A DNA stretch of 8,729 nt from an uncultured Prevotella sp. (GCA_934229335.1 CAKQDQ010000102.1:1-8729); one strand, 5' to 3'. Shown: positions 1 to 6,062, counted from the first letter of the stretch. Program-made: numbers and translations. The notes: generated by a model from the sequence alone, not told the origin.

Positions 1-2
1 TG

Positions 3-76
3 TGGGCCATCTAGGGCTTGAACCTAGGACCTCCAGATTATGAGTCTGTTGCTCTAACCAACTGAGCTAAAAGCCC
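3..76 (-). tRNA. tRNA with CAT anticodon (Met elongator or Ile2)
   Basis: The reverse complement folds as a complete 74-nt cloverleaf: D arm GCTC/GAGC, anticodon loop CTCATAA with CAT at 40-42, five-base variable loop, T stem CTAGG/CCTAG with loop TTCAAGC, and discriminator A. No CCA is encoded (CA follows the discriminator), as is usual in Bacteroidetes. The acceptor has C4:G69, a U5:G68 wobble and a U6:U67 mismatch; position 27:43 is A:G. A CAT anticodon reads AUG as elongator methionine, or AUA as isoleucine if TilS converts the C to lysidine. The C4:G69 pair is shared with known Ile2 tRNAs, but I cannot decide between the two by eye. It does not look like an initiator, because the anticodon stem lacks the three consecutive G:C pairs. 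Confidence 0.93.
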
Positions 77-101
77 GACACAATTTTGTTGAATTGCGCT
101 G

Positions 102-133
102 CAAAGGTACTGCTTTTTCTTGAATTATGCAAA
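102..133 (-). promoter_or_regulatory. Promoter of the tRNA gene
   Basis: On the minus strand TTTG (130-133) is followed after exactly 20 bases by TACCTTTG (102-109). This fits the Bacteroidetes primary sigma consensus (TTTG, about 19-21 bases, TAnnTTTG). The -7 box lies about 26 bases upstream of the mature tRNA 5' end, so a short 5' leader would be removed by RNase P. The bases just before the -7 box read AAAAAGCAG, as in the lrp promoter. Confidence 0.8.
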
Positions 134-164
134 TTTTTTGTCAAAAAAAATACGTAAAACGCTA

Positions 165-367
165 TTTTTAGTAATATTGAAAAAATAACTTACGCAGTTT
201 TTACCTCAGATTGCTGAGATATTTTGGGGATATGAAGATGGAGCGATGCGAGCATCGTGACTGATGAATAGCCACAAAATAGCCAGCAAGATGAGATAAA
301 AAATGCGCAAGAAAATATTACTTTAACAATATAAAAATTGAATAAGTTATTTTTTTTATATTACTTA
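165..367. repeat. 203-bp interspersed repeat, copy 1 (MITE-like, long imperfect hairpin)
   Basis: This stretch recurs at 6057-6260 with about 11 substitutions and one indel, roughly 94% identity, and the similarity stops abruptly at both edges. The ends form inverted repeats: 171-192 matches the reverse complement of 343-364 at 20 of 22 positions. TTA flanks both ends (168-170 and 365-367), which could be a 3-bp target duplication or part of the repeat. Inside, 189-220 and 280-311 are also imperfectly complementary (CTTACGCA against TGCGCAAG, TTGCTG against CAGCAAG), and a short palindrome CGATGC-GA-GCATCG sits at 244-257. A second internal AATATTAC (314-321) gives the left end an alternative partner. 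No protein or transposase is encoded. The right-hand TTA is also the dprA stop codon. It could be a non-autonomous transposon or a conserved structured RNA/terminator module; the two-copy repeat itself is certain. Confidence 0.88.
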
Positions 368-1498
368 ACCAATTAGGTGGAATACGTTACCTGACAGTGA
401 TGTTATGACGCCCTGCATCTCCAATGAAAAGAGCTTCGATATGACCGTGCTGATAGGCAGTCCGCAATGTTGCGCTATCACGTTGGACTGGCAGTCGCCT
501 TGGCTCTTCAGTATGTCAATGATAACTTGTTCTTCAGTAGAGAGAGTGGGGAAGAGAGTACGCTCTATGCCTTGCTTACGGGCTTTAGTAAGCGTCTTCT
601 CTTTTTGCCATGACATAGCTTTTATTACGTCGGCAGCGCACGTTATCAGTGACGCTTTACTGTCGCGTATGAGGTTGTTGCATCCAGTGCTGTATTCAGC
701 GTTGACGGGTCCTGGTACGGCAAACACCTCACGACTGTAGTCTTGTGCCAGTTTTGCCGTGACGAGTCCTCCACCGTGTGATGCGCTTTCCACTAAAATG
801 GTAGCGTCGCACATACCAGCTATGATTCGGTTGCGCTGAAGAAAGTTGCGTGCTTCGGGGCGTGTGCCACTGACAAACTCCGTTATCACTGCACCATGTT
901 CCTTAATCATCTTCTCCGCCTCGGTGCGATGCAAGTCGGGGTATAGCCTGTCGTGACCGTGGGCTACTATCCCTATGGTGGTGATACCGTTGTTGAGACA
1001 TGCGCGATGGGCGCAGATGTCTACACCGTATGCCAGTCCGCTAACTACCACTACATCAGGACACGCCTCTTTCAAGTCGCAGATGAAGCGGTTGATAAAG
1101 TCCTTTCCGTAGGTGGTGCATTGGCGAGTGCCTACGATATTTATGATATGGTTGGCGTTGAGGTCGCTGTTGCCGCGCGAGTATAACACTAACGGTGCGT
1201 CAGAACAGTCTTTTAGTCTGTTAGGATACTCGACACTATCTATGGAGATAATCCTGACGTTGTGTTCGTCACACCATTTCTGCTCCTCTTCCGCTTTTTC
1301 TTCGTAGAGCGAGATGTCACCACTCATGAAGGCAACCAGTGACGCTGAGGCGTCAGGTAAAATGTCGCGCAGGTGCGTTCGGCAGTCAAGAACGTTGCGT
1401 GCCGAACCCATCTTACTGTAAAGCAGAATAGCGTTAGTAAGCGACAGTTTGCTTGTGGCAAGCAGAGAGAGAGTTATTAATGCTGTAGTCTCGTTCAC
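365..1498 (-). CDS. dprA: DNA-processing protein DprA (Smf)
   Basis: DprA binds incoming single-stranded DNA and loads RecA onto it during natural transformation; it is widespread even where competence is unproven. At 377 residues it has the three-part build: a helical N-terminal region (about 1-80), the Rossmann-like DprA core (about 85-290), and a C-terminal winged-helix domain (about 315-377). Core signatures are VGTR (122-125), SGLAYGVD (153-160), GHDRLYP (181-187), FLQRNRIIAG (219-228), HGGGLVTA (241-248), VPG (261-263) and GCNNLI (272-277). The start is GTG; an in-frame stop lies a few codons upstream, so no longer form exists, and the N-terminus fits the family. It is the last gene of a minus-strand run, 40 bases after the glutaminyl-cyclase gene and without an obvious promoter of its own. 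Its TAA stop coincides with the edge of the repeat at 165-367. Confidence 0.96.
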   Translation of the reverse strand: MNETTALITLSLLATSKLSLTNAILLYSKMGSARNVLDCRTHLRDILPDASASLVAFMSGDISLYEEKAEEEQKWCDEHNVRIISIDSVEYPNRLKDCSDAPLVLYSRGNSDLNANHIINIVGTRQCTTYGKDFINRFICDLKEACPDVVVVSGLAYGVDICAHRACLNNGITTIGIVAHGHDRLYPDLHRTEAEKMIKEHGAVITEFVSGTRPEARNFLQRNRIIAGMCDATILVESASHGGGLVTAKLAQDYSREVFAVPGPVNAEYSTGCNNLIRDSKASLITCAADVIKAMSWQKEKTLTKARKQGIERTLFPTLSTEEQVIIDILKSQGDCQSNVIAQHCGLPISTVISKLFSLEMQGVITSLSGNVFHLIG

Positions 1499-1538
1499 GT
1501 TAGGCGGTTGTTATGGAGTATATGGTTCTTGCAGAGTT

Positions 1539-2618
1539 TTATCTTGTATATAAGAACTGTATCAATGACTGTCCTACAGCCTTCATGGTAGCGGCGTCAA
1601 TGCTGTTCATGTCATCGTAGCTGGTGTGCCATGTAGGACCAAATCCGCTCTGCTCACAGTCAGGGTAATATGATATAATATCGATAGTAGGTATTCCTGC
1701 CTCGTTCAGTGGTTTGTGGTCGTCGGTAACAGTGAAACCGTCTTGCGCAAGGAAGTATGAGGAATATCCAGCGTCAGCAGCCGCCTGCCATACCTTCTCC
1801 ATAGTGTCGTTAGCGTAATGTTTAGATAGTCCTTCATAGTAGAAGTGCGCTCCTTGACCTCCTACCATGTCAAGCAGTATGCCGAGAGAGTACTTCGTGG
1901 TAGCTCCACCGTTGCCCTTGGCAGGACTTTCTGGTAGGTTTTTCGCAAAGAACTGTGCTCCTAACGCCCATGTGTCTTCCGAATCCTTGACGCCAGACCA
2001 CTCAGGCGCACCGTAATCCTCTGCGTCGAAACATACGAAGTCTATGCCGTAAGCAAGAGACTTTGCGCCATTGCCGTTAGAATCGCCTTTTTTTGCCATT
2101 TCATCGATGCTGCGTGCTAACTCTAACATTACCGCAACGCCCGATGCGCCATCGTTAGCCGCCATCACGGGGGTACGCCATTTAGTAGAGTCAGGGTCGT
2201 TGTCAGCCCATGGTCTGCTGTCCCAGTGAGCGCAAATCAGTATGCGTTCCGCTGCGTCTGGGTTGATACGCGCTATGATATTGGTAGAGCGGAGCATCTT
2301 ACCGTCCCATCCTTCTAACTTCGTCTTTTGCGTAATGACATCGCATCCGTACGCCTTAAACTGGCGTATAATCCATTCTTCACACTCGTCGTGAGCGTTA
2401 CTGTTCATGGTGCGTGGTCCGTATGTGCATTGTTTGGCGCAGAAGTGTAGTGCAGAATCAGCGTTAAAGGAAGGTCCTGCAAGCTCTATCTGCGAGTCTT
2501 CAGACTGTGCTGCCTGTGTCTTTTTGCCACTGTTGCACGCTGTAAGTAATAGGATAAGCAGCAGAGATGGCAGTATGGCAACTGCTTTCTGTATGCGTTG
2601 TGATAATGATGTAAGCAT
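1539..2618 (-). CDS. Glutaminyl-peptide cyclotransferase-like M28 family lipoprotein
   Basis: Probable animal-type (type II) glutaminyl cyclase, a zinc enzyme that converts N-terminal Gln to pyroglutamate on exported proteins; homologues are known in oral Bacteroidales such as Porphyromonas and Tannerella. The N-terminus is a lipoprotein signal: basic start, hydrophobic run 13-25, then lipobox LTAC with Cys28, so it should be lipid-anchored on the periplasmic side or surface. M28-fold residues are present: AHWDSRPWAD (H131, D133), ANDGASGV (D156), FDAED (E200), LLDMVGG (D250), and WHTSYDD (H331). The TVTDDHKPL block (D299, D300) resembles the DDHxPF segment of glutaminyl cyclases, and FGPR-like YGPRTMNS (66-73) is also typical. 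M28 aminopeptidase is the alternative, but E200-D201 in place of the usual paired glutamates and the DDH block favour cyclase. It lies 42 bases after the C26-M19 fusion gene, probably in the same transcript. Confidence 0.85.
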   Translation of the reverse strand: MLTSLSQRIQKAVAILPSLLLILLLTACNSGKKTQAAQSEDSQIELAGPSFNADSALHFCAKQCTYGPRTMNSNAHDECEEWIIRQFKAYGCDVITQKTKLEGWDGKMLRSTNIIARINPDAAERILICAHWDSRPWADNDPDSTKWRTPVMAANDGASGVAVMLELARSIDEMAKKGDSNGNGAKSLAYGIDFVCFDAEDYGAPEWSGVKDSEDTWALGAQFFAKNLPESPAKGNGGATTKYSLGILLDMVGGQGAHFYYEGLSKHYANDTMEKVWQAAADAGYSSYFLAQDGFTVTDDHKPLNEAGIPTIDIISYYPDCEQSGFGPTWHTSYDDMNSIDAATMKAVGQSLIQFLYTR

Positions 2619-2660
2619 AAGAACTATGGTTGTTTATAGTATTTAGAAGTAGAAGAAAAC

Positions 2661-4514
2661 TTACTTGCTGTATTGCTGTACGCTGTCCATGACGCGGAGC
2701 CAGTTGCCTCCCCATATCTTCTCTATGTCTTCGTCAGAGAAACGCTTTTTCAGCAGGTGACGAGTGAAGTTGATTATCTCTGAGGCATTAGCCATACCAG
2801 GCACTCCTCCGTCACCGTCGAAGTCGGTACCTATACCTACATGGTCGATACCCATAATCTTTATAGCGTGCTCTAAATGTGCGATTCCATCGAGGATGTC
2901 AGCCTCTGTGAGCATATTGGCAGACCCTTTGAGCACCGTTCCCGAAGGTTTAAGAAAACCATGGTAGAACGTCGTGTGAGCGACACCGCCTTTTTGGGCG
3001 AGCGCACGCAGTTGGTCATCGGTAAGATTGCGTGGATGGTCGCACAGAGCACGGCAGTTAGAGTGGGAACAAACGATAGGAGTCTTACTTATCTCTAAGG
3101 CATCATAGAATGAGTCTTCACCGCCATGGCTGAGGTCTACCATTATTCCTAAGCGGTTCATCTCGGCAATTACCTGCGCTCCGAAGGCGGAGACGCCACC
3201 GTGAGTATGCACAGTACGAGCGGAATCGCATATTAGGTTGTCGCCGTTGTGACACAAGGTGATGTACGTCACGCCACGTTTAGCGAAGTGCTCTATGTTG
3301 TTAAGGTCGTGCTCTATTGCCAACCCGTTCTCGATACCGAGCACAATGCTCTTCTTGCCAGCCATTTTGTTGCGGCGAATGTCGTCTACGCTGTGTGCGA
3401 GAGCTACGTACTTAGGAGCTTTTTTGCAAATATTCTCGATTTCATCGAATATGAAATCAGCATATTCCTTAGGCGAATCGATGTCAAAATTCACCATGTC
3501 CCTAAAGCTTTTACCACCTTCTACGGCTTTTCCGTCAAGGCTTTGAGGAGGTTGTGGCAGGTAGCAAACCATGAAGGTAGCGTCTTGTCGTCCCTCTGTC
3601 ATTTTGTGAAGGTCAACCAATATGCGTGGGTCGCGCTTAGTAAAGTCTACACCTTGGTGGAAGAACATTGGTGTGTCGCAGTGGGTGTCGATAATGGTGA
3701 AGCGTGAATGTAGCTTCTTCGCTTTTCTGAAGATGCCTGCTTCCTTCACTAACCAGCTGAAAATAGGAAGTCCGTCATCGCCCATCCATTCAGGATGCCA
3801 CTGTATTCCCATTATGGCTTTGCGCTCGCTGCTCTCCATAGCCTCTATCAAACCGTCGCTGCTTGTGGCTATTGTGCGGAAGTGAACACCAGGATTGTCT
3901 ACCACTTGGTGGTGGAAAGAGTTGACAAAGAGAGTTAGTGGCTCAGTGTTGTCGTGGTTACTGTTATATAAATGATATAAGATAGAAGATTGTTCTATGC
4001 GAACGCTGTGCGTAGGTTCGCTTCTGTCAGCGTCTTGAGAGTGCTTGACGTGCTGGCGATCTTCATAACCTTCAATCTCGCTTAGGTCCTGTGCCACGTG
4101 TCCGTTGAGTGCCATTGCTAACGTCTGCATACCTCTGCATATTCCGAGCATAGGTATCTGTCGGTTGAAAGCCAAGCGAGTCAACAGCAGTTCAGCCTCG
4201 TCTCTTGCGGCGTTTATATTGTGGAGCAATGGCGAAGGCTCCTCCCCGCACCATAGTGGGTTATAGTCTCCGCCTCCAGAGAGTATGATGCCGTCAAGGT
4301 TTTCTATAGTGTTGATGACGACATCAGGGTCGGCAATGGGTGGGATAATGACGGGAATACCGCCTGCCGCCACCACTTGCTTGTGGTAAGCATCACGTAT
4401 ATTCACGTCAATGTCGCTGTGGTTGGCGGTTATGCCAATAACAGGACGCTCCTGACTTTGCGGAAAACGGGAGTAGATATCGTTGGAAATGCTGTCTAAT
4501 GAAAATGTCTTCAT
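2661..4514 (-). CDS. Fusion of gamma-glutamyl hydrolase-like (C26/GATase1) and renal dipeptidase (M19) domains
   Basis: Two complete enzyme domains in one 617-residue chain. Residues about 22-262 are a class I glutamine-amidotransferase-like hydrolase of the PuuD/C26 type, with oxyanion segment SGGGDYNP (79-86), nucleophile Cys126 in GICRGMQ, and His240/Glu242 in QWHPEW; this family cleaves gamma-glutamyl amide bonds. Residues about 270-612 are a membrane/renal dipeptidase: metal ligands H278 and D280 in THCD, E395 in GIENG, H463 in DLSH, H484 in SHSNCR, and D564/D566 in GTDFDG; this family hydrolyses dipeptides, including Cys-Gly and some with D-residues. Both active sites look intact. No signal peptide or membrane segment is seen, so the protein should be cytoplasmic, unlike most M19 enzymes of animals. 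Its ATG overlaps the lrp stop (ATGA), implying translational coupling. Substrate unknown; gamma-glutamyl peptides are a reasonable guess. Confidence 0.93.
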   Translation of the reverse strand: MKTFSLDSISNDIYSRFPQSQERPVIGITANHSDIDVNIRDAYHKQVVAAGGIPVIIPPIADPDVVINTIENLDGIILSGGGDYNPLWCGEEPSPLLHNINAARDEAELLLTRLAFNRQIPMLGICRGMQTLAMALNGHVAQDLSEIEGYEDRQHVKHSQDADRSEPTHSVRIEQSSILYHLYNSNHDNTEPLTLFVNSFHHQVVDNPGVHFRTIATSSDGLIEAMESSERKAIMGIQWHPEWMGDDGLPIFSWLVKEAGIFRKAKKLHSRFTIIDTHCDTPMFFHQGVDFTKRDPRILVDLHKMTEGRQDATFMVCYLPQPPQSLDGKAVEGGKSFRDMVNFDIDSPKEYADFIFDEIENICKKAPKYVALAHSVDDIRRNKMAGKKSIVLGIENGLAIEHDLNNIEHFAKRGVTYITLCHNGDNLICDSARTVHTHGGVSAFGAQVIAEMNRLGIMVDLSHGGEDSFYDALEISKTPIVCSHSNCRALCDHPRNLTDDQLRALAQKGGVAHTTFYHGFLKPSGTVLKGSANMLTEADILDGIAHLEHAIKIMGIDHVGIGTDFDGDGGVPGMANASEIINFTRHLLKKRFSDEDIEKIWGGNWLRVMDSVQQYSK

Positions 4515-4981
4515 TCTGTTTCTTCAATGTGAATAGGCACGTCTCTCTTAATGCTTTGGTCGAGAGAGATGAGTGTTTCGGTTGATACCACACCCTCAAT
4601 GGACTGCAATGTACCGTTGAGCAGTTCCATCAGTTGCTCGTTATCGCGAACGTACAGCTTGACGAGCATGGTGTAAGGACCTGTGGTGAAGTGACATTCT
4701 ACTATCTCTGGTATCTTTTGTAGCTTCTTTACAACGTCTTTGTACATAGATCCACGCTCCAGACTGATGCCGACGTAGGTGCAGGTCTTGTAGCCAACGG
4801 CCTTCGGATCAACAGAGAATCCGCTGCCAGTGATTACTCCATCGGCTTTAAGACGCTCTACACGCTGATGCACAGCGGCTCTTGATACGCCACATTCTTC
4901 GGCTACATCCTTGAAGGCTATGCGTGCGTTACTTGACAGGATAGACATGATCTTCCTGTCCAATTTGTCAACTTTTTCCAT
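4511..4981 (-). CDS. Lrp/AsnC family transcriptional regulator
   Basis: A 156-residue regulator of the feast/famine family. Residues 4-55 form the AsnC-type helix-turn-helix (LDRKIMSIL, then recognition region DVAEECGVSRAAVHQRVERL), followed by the effector-binding RAM domain at about 65-145 (YVGISLE, then GPYTMLVKLYV and VVSTETLISL). Such proteins assemble as dimers to octamers and sense amino acids. The gene heads a minus-strand run with a canonical promoter upstream, and overlaps the peptidase-fusion gene by four bases. That context suggests local control of the C26-M19 enzyme, and probably autoregulation, in response to an amino acid released from peptides. It is not necessarily the orthologue of E. 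coli global Lrp, so no gene symbol is given. The leader contains a 12-base stretch (4989-5000) identical to the left end of the interspersed repeats. Confidence 0.94.
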   Translation of the reverse strand: MEKVDKLDRKIMSILSSNARIAFKDVAEECGVSRAAVHQRVERLKADGVITGSGFSVDPKAVGYKTCTYVGISLERGSMYKDVVKKLQKIPEIVECHFTTGPYTMLVKLYVRDNEQLMELLNGTLQSIEGVVSTETLISLDQSIKRDVPIHIEETE

Positions 4982-5024
4982 GTTTTTATTAGTAATATTG
5001 TGTAGATAGTTTACATTTTGACAG

Positions 5025-5055
5025 CAAAAGTACTGCTTTTTGTTGAAACTGGCAA
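5025..5055 (-). promoter_or_regulatory. Promoter of the lrp-like operon
   Basis: On the minus strand TTG (5053-5055) is followed after 20 bases by TACTTTTG (5025-5032), the Bacteroidetes -33/-7 arrangement. The start of transcription would lie near 5018, giving a leader of about 37 bases before the ATG at 4981. The -7 box overlaps one arm of the inverted repeat at 5026-5072 and the -33 box falls at the foot of the other arm's loop side, so a hairpin-forming or operator function overlaps this promoter. Confidence 0.75.
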
Positions 5056-5072
5056 CAAAAAGCAGTACTTTT
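5026..5072. terminator. Perfect 20-bp inverted repeat, probable ybeY terminator overlapping the lrp promoter
   Basis: Positions 5026-5045 and 5053-5072 are exact reverse complements (AAAAGTACTGC...GTTG against CAAC...GCAGTACTTTT) around a 7-base spacer. As minus-strand RNA it follows the ybeY stop by 29 bases, with an A-rich lead-in and UUUU at the end of the stem; this fits an intrinsic terminator, possibly bidirectional since the plus-strand copy is followed by TTTTTTC. The stem is longer and more AT-rich than typical terminators. Because the distal arm is also the lrp -7 region, it may instead, or also, be an operator. Confidence 0.65.
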
Positions 5073-5101
5073 TTCTTATTTTGTTTATTATGACCTCTTG
5101 G

Positions 5102-5518
5102 CTATTGCTCTCTCATATTCAGGGCTTTGTCTTCTGCCGCTTCCATAATTTCGCGTTCTCCAGGACCTTTGTCGTTGATGCCGCATAGGTGTAGTATTCC
5201 GTGAATGATGACACGGTACAGCTCTTCTTCGTAAGTCTTGTTGAAAAGTTCTGCGTTTGAGCGCACGGTGTCGAGGGAAATGACAAGGTCGCCGCTAATG
5301 ATGTCGTCCTCATCATAGTCGAATGTTATGATGTCTGTGTAGTAATCGTGCTGTAGGTACTCCCTGTTTACTTCCAGTATTTTTTCGTCATCGCAGAAGA
5401 GATAGCCTATATCGCCTACCTTTCTGTTGTATGTGGCGGCCACTTTCTTTATCCATGCCGACGTGTCGCGCTTGCGTATCTTCGGCATTTTGACGTTCTC
5501 TGCACTGTAAGTTATCAT
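5102..5518 (-). CDS. ybeY: Endoribonuclease YbeY (rRNA maturation factor)
   Basis: YbeY is a metal-dependent single-strand RNase involved in 16S rRNA 3'-end processing and ribosome quality control. The 138-residue protein from the ATG at 5518 has the UPF0054 build: FCDDEKILEVNREYL (41-55), HDYYTDIITFDY (57-68), GDLVISLDTV (76-85) and the metal site HGILHLCGIND (106-116). H106 and H110 are in place, but the third ligand position, normally the final His of the HGxLHLxGYDH pattern, falls in a NDKG stretch here, a variant I associate with Bacteroidales members. A GTG at 5566, directly abutting the coaD stop, would add 16 low-complexity residues (KKYNNDNHK); the ATG agrees better with family N-termini. 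It follows coaD and is probably the last gene of the ruvB-coaD-ybeY run, ending at the hairpin 5026-5072. Confidence 0.93.
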   Translation of the reverse strand: MITYSAENVKMPKIRKRDTSAWIKKVAATYNRKVGDIGYLFCDDEKILEVNREYLQHDYYTDIITFDYDEDDIISGDLVISLDTVRSNAELFNKTYEEELYRVIIHGILHLCGINDKGPGEREIMEAAEDKALNMREQ

Positions 5519-5566
5519 ACGCTGTATTGTTTTATGATTGTCATTGTTATATTTTTTTACTGTCAC

Positions 5567-6007
5567 TTATGGCAGAAACTTCGATACATCCTTTCCGAAG
5601 TGCTGCAAAGTGCGTACCGCACTCGATGATAGTGCCTCTAATTCAGGGCGTGCGAAGAATACTACTGTCTCCAGTCCGTCGCCCAAGAGACTGTTGTATT
5701 CTGCTTGACTGCGTTCATATTCAAAGTCTTTTATGGAGCGAACGCCTTTCACTACGGCTGTGGCGTTGTATCTCTTCGCTAAGTCTGCCGCCATATCAGA
5801 GTATGCTTCTACCAATACTCGTGGCTCATCCTTGTACACCGTTGTTATTTGTTCGATGCGTTCCTGTATGTTGTCGCCTTCTCCCTTACGTGGATTGTAG
5901 CCTATACCCACCACGACGCGGTCAAAAATCTTTAACGCTCGCTCTACAATGTCGGCGTGACCAATGGTGAAAGGGTTGAAAACGCCTGTGAATATCGCTG
6001 TTTTCAT
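5567..6007 (-). CDS. coaD: Phosphopantetheine adenylyltransferase
   Basis: CoaD transfers AMP from ATP to 4'-phosphopantetheine, giving dephospho-CoA, the penultimate step of coenzyme A synthesis. The 146-residue protein shows the nucleotidyltransferase signature TGVFNPFTIGH (7-17; the TxGH part is T14-H17), KGVRSIKDFEYE (87-98) and the C-terminal SSSAVR (127-132). Oddities are Asn11 where most CoaDs have Asp (GxFDP) and Lys87 where Arg is common; both look tolerated. It is a little shorter than the usual 155-165. The reading frame stays open 58 codons upstream to 6181 through the interspersed repeat, but family alignment places the start at the ATG at 6007 (MKTAIF). It lies 50 bases downstream of repeat copy 2 and next to ybeY. 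Confidence 0.94.
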   Translation of the reverse strand: MKTAIFTGVFNPFTIGHADIVERALKIFDRVVVGIGYNPRKGEGDNIQERIEQITTVYKDEPRVLVEAYSDMAADLAKRYNATAVVKGVRSIKDFEYERSQAEYNSLLGDGLETVVFFARPELEALSSSAVRTLQHFGKDVSKFLP

Positions 6008-6034
6008 GAAATGATATGGTTTAACTATACTTTC

Positions 6035-6062
6035 TGTAAGTACTGTTTTTTCTTTGTTTTTA
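6035..6062 (-). promoter_or_regulatory. Degenerate promoter-like motif upstream of coaD
   Basis: On the minus strand AAAAAACAGTACTTACA resembles the AAAAAGCAGTAC(C/T)TTTG blocks of the tRNA and lrp promoters, but the -7 box is TACTTACA (6035-6042) and no TTG is found 20 bases upstream, where the interspersed repeat begins at 6062. Either coaD is transcribed from ruvB through the repeat, or this is a weakened promoter. Only the resemblance is seen; activity is guesswork. Confidence 0.3.

Noticed and set aside
271..280. AATAGCC direct repeat (268-285) as a CRISPR-like or iteron signal
   Set aside because: Only two 7-base units with a 4-base gap in copy 1, and the second unit is mutated in copy 2; no array.
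202..300. Possible small peptide in the minus strand of the interspersed repeat (about 30 codons open in both copies)
   Set aside because: The differences between copies change amino acids about as often as expected by chance, no start codon with a leader is evident, and the other frames are equally open in one copy; the hairpin explains the conservation better.
405..740. Plus-strand open frame of about 111 codons
   Set aside because: It lies wholly antisense to dprA, whose frame and motifs are unmistakable; no recognisable protein, promoter or codon pattern.
3249..3707. Plus-strand open frame of about 152 codons
   Set aside because: Antisense shadow of the M19 domain; no family signature and no promoter.
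5519..5566. GTG start for YbeY abutting the coaD stop
   Set aside because: It adds 16 residues of Lys/Asn-rich sequence not expected in the family; the ATG at 5518 matches. The GTG remains possible.
5527..5970. Plus-strand open frame of about 147 codons, rich in Cys, Arg and Leu
   Set aside because: Antisense to coaD; the composition is what the complement of this gene yields.
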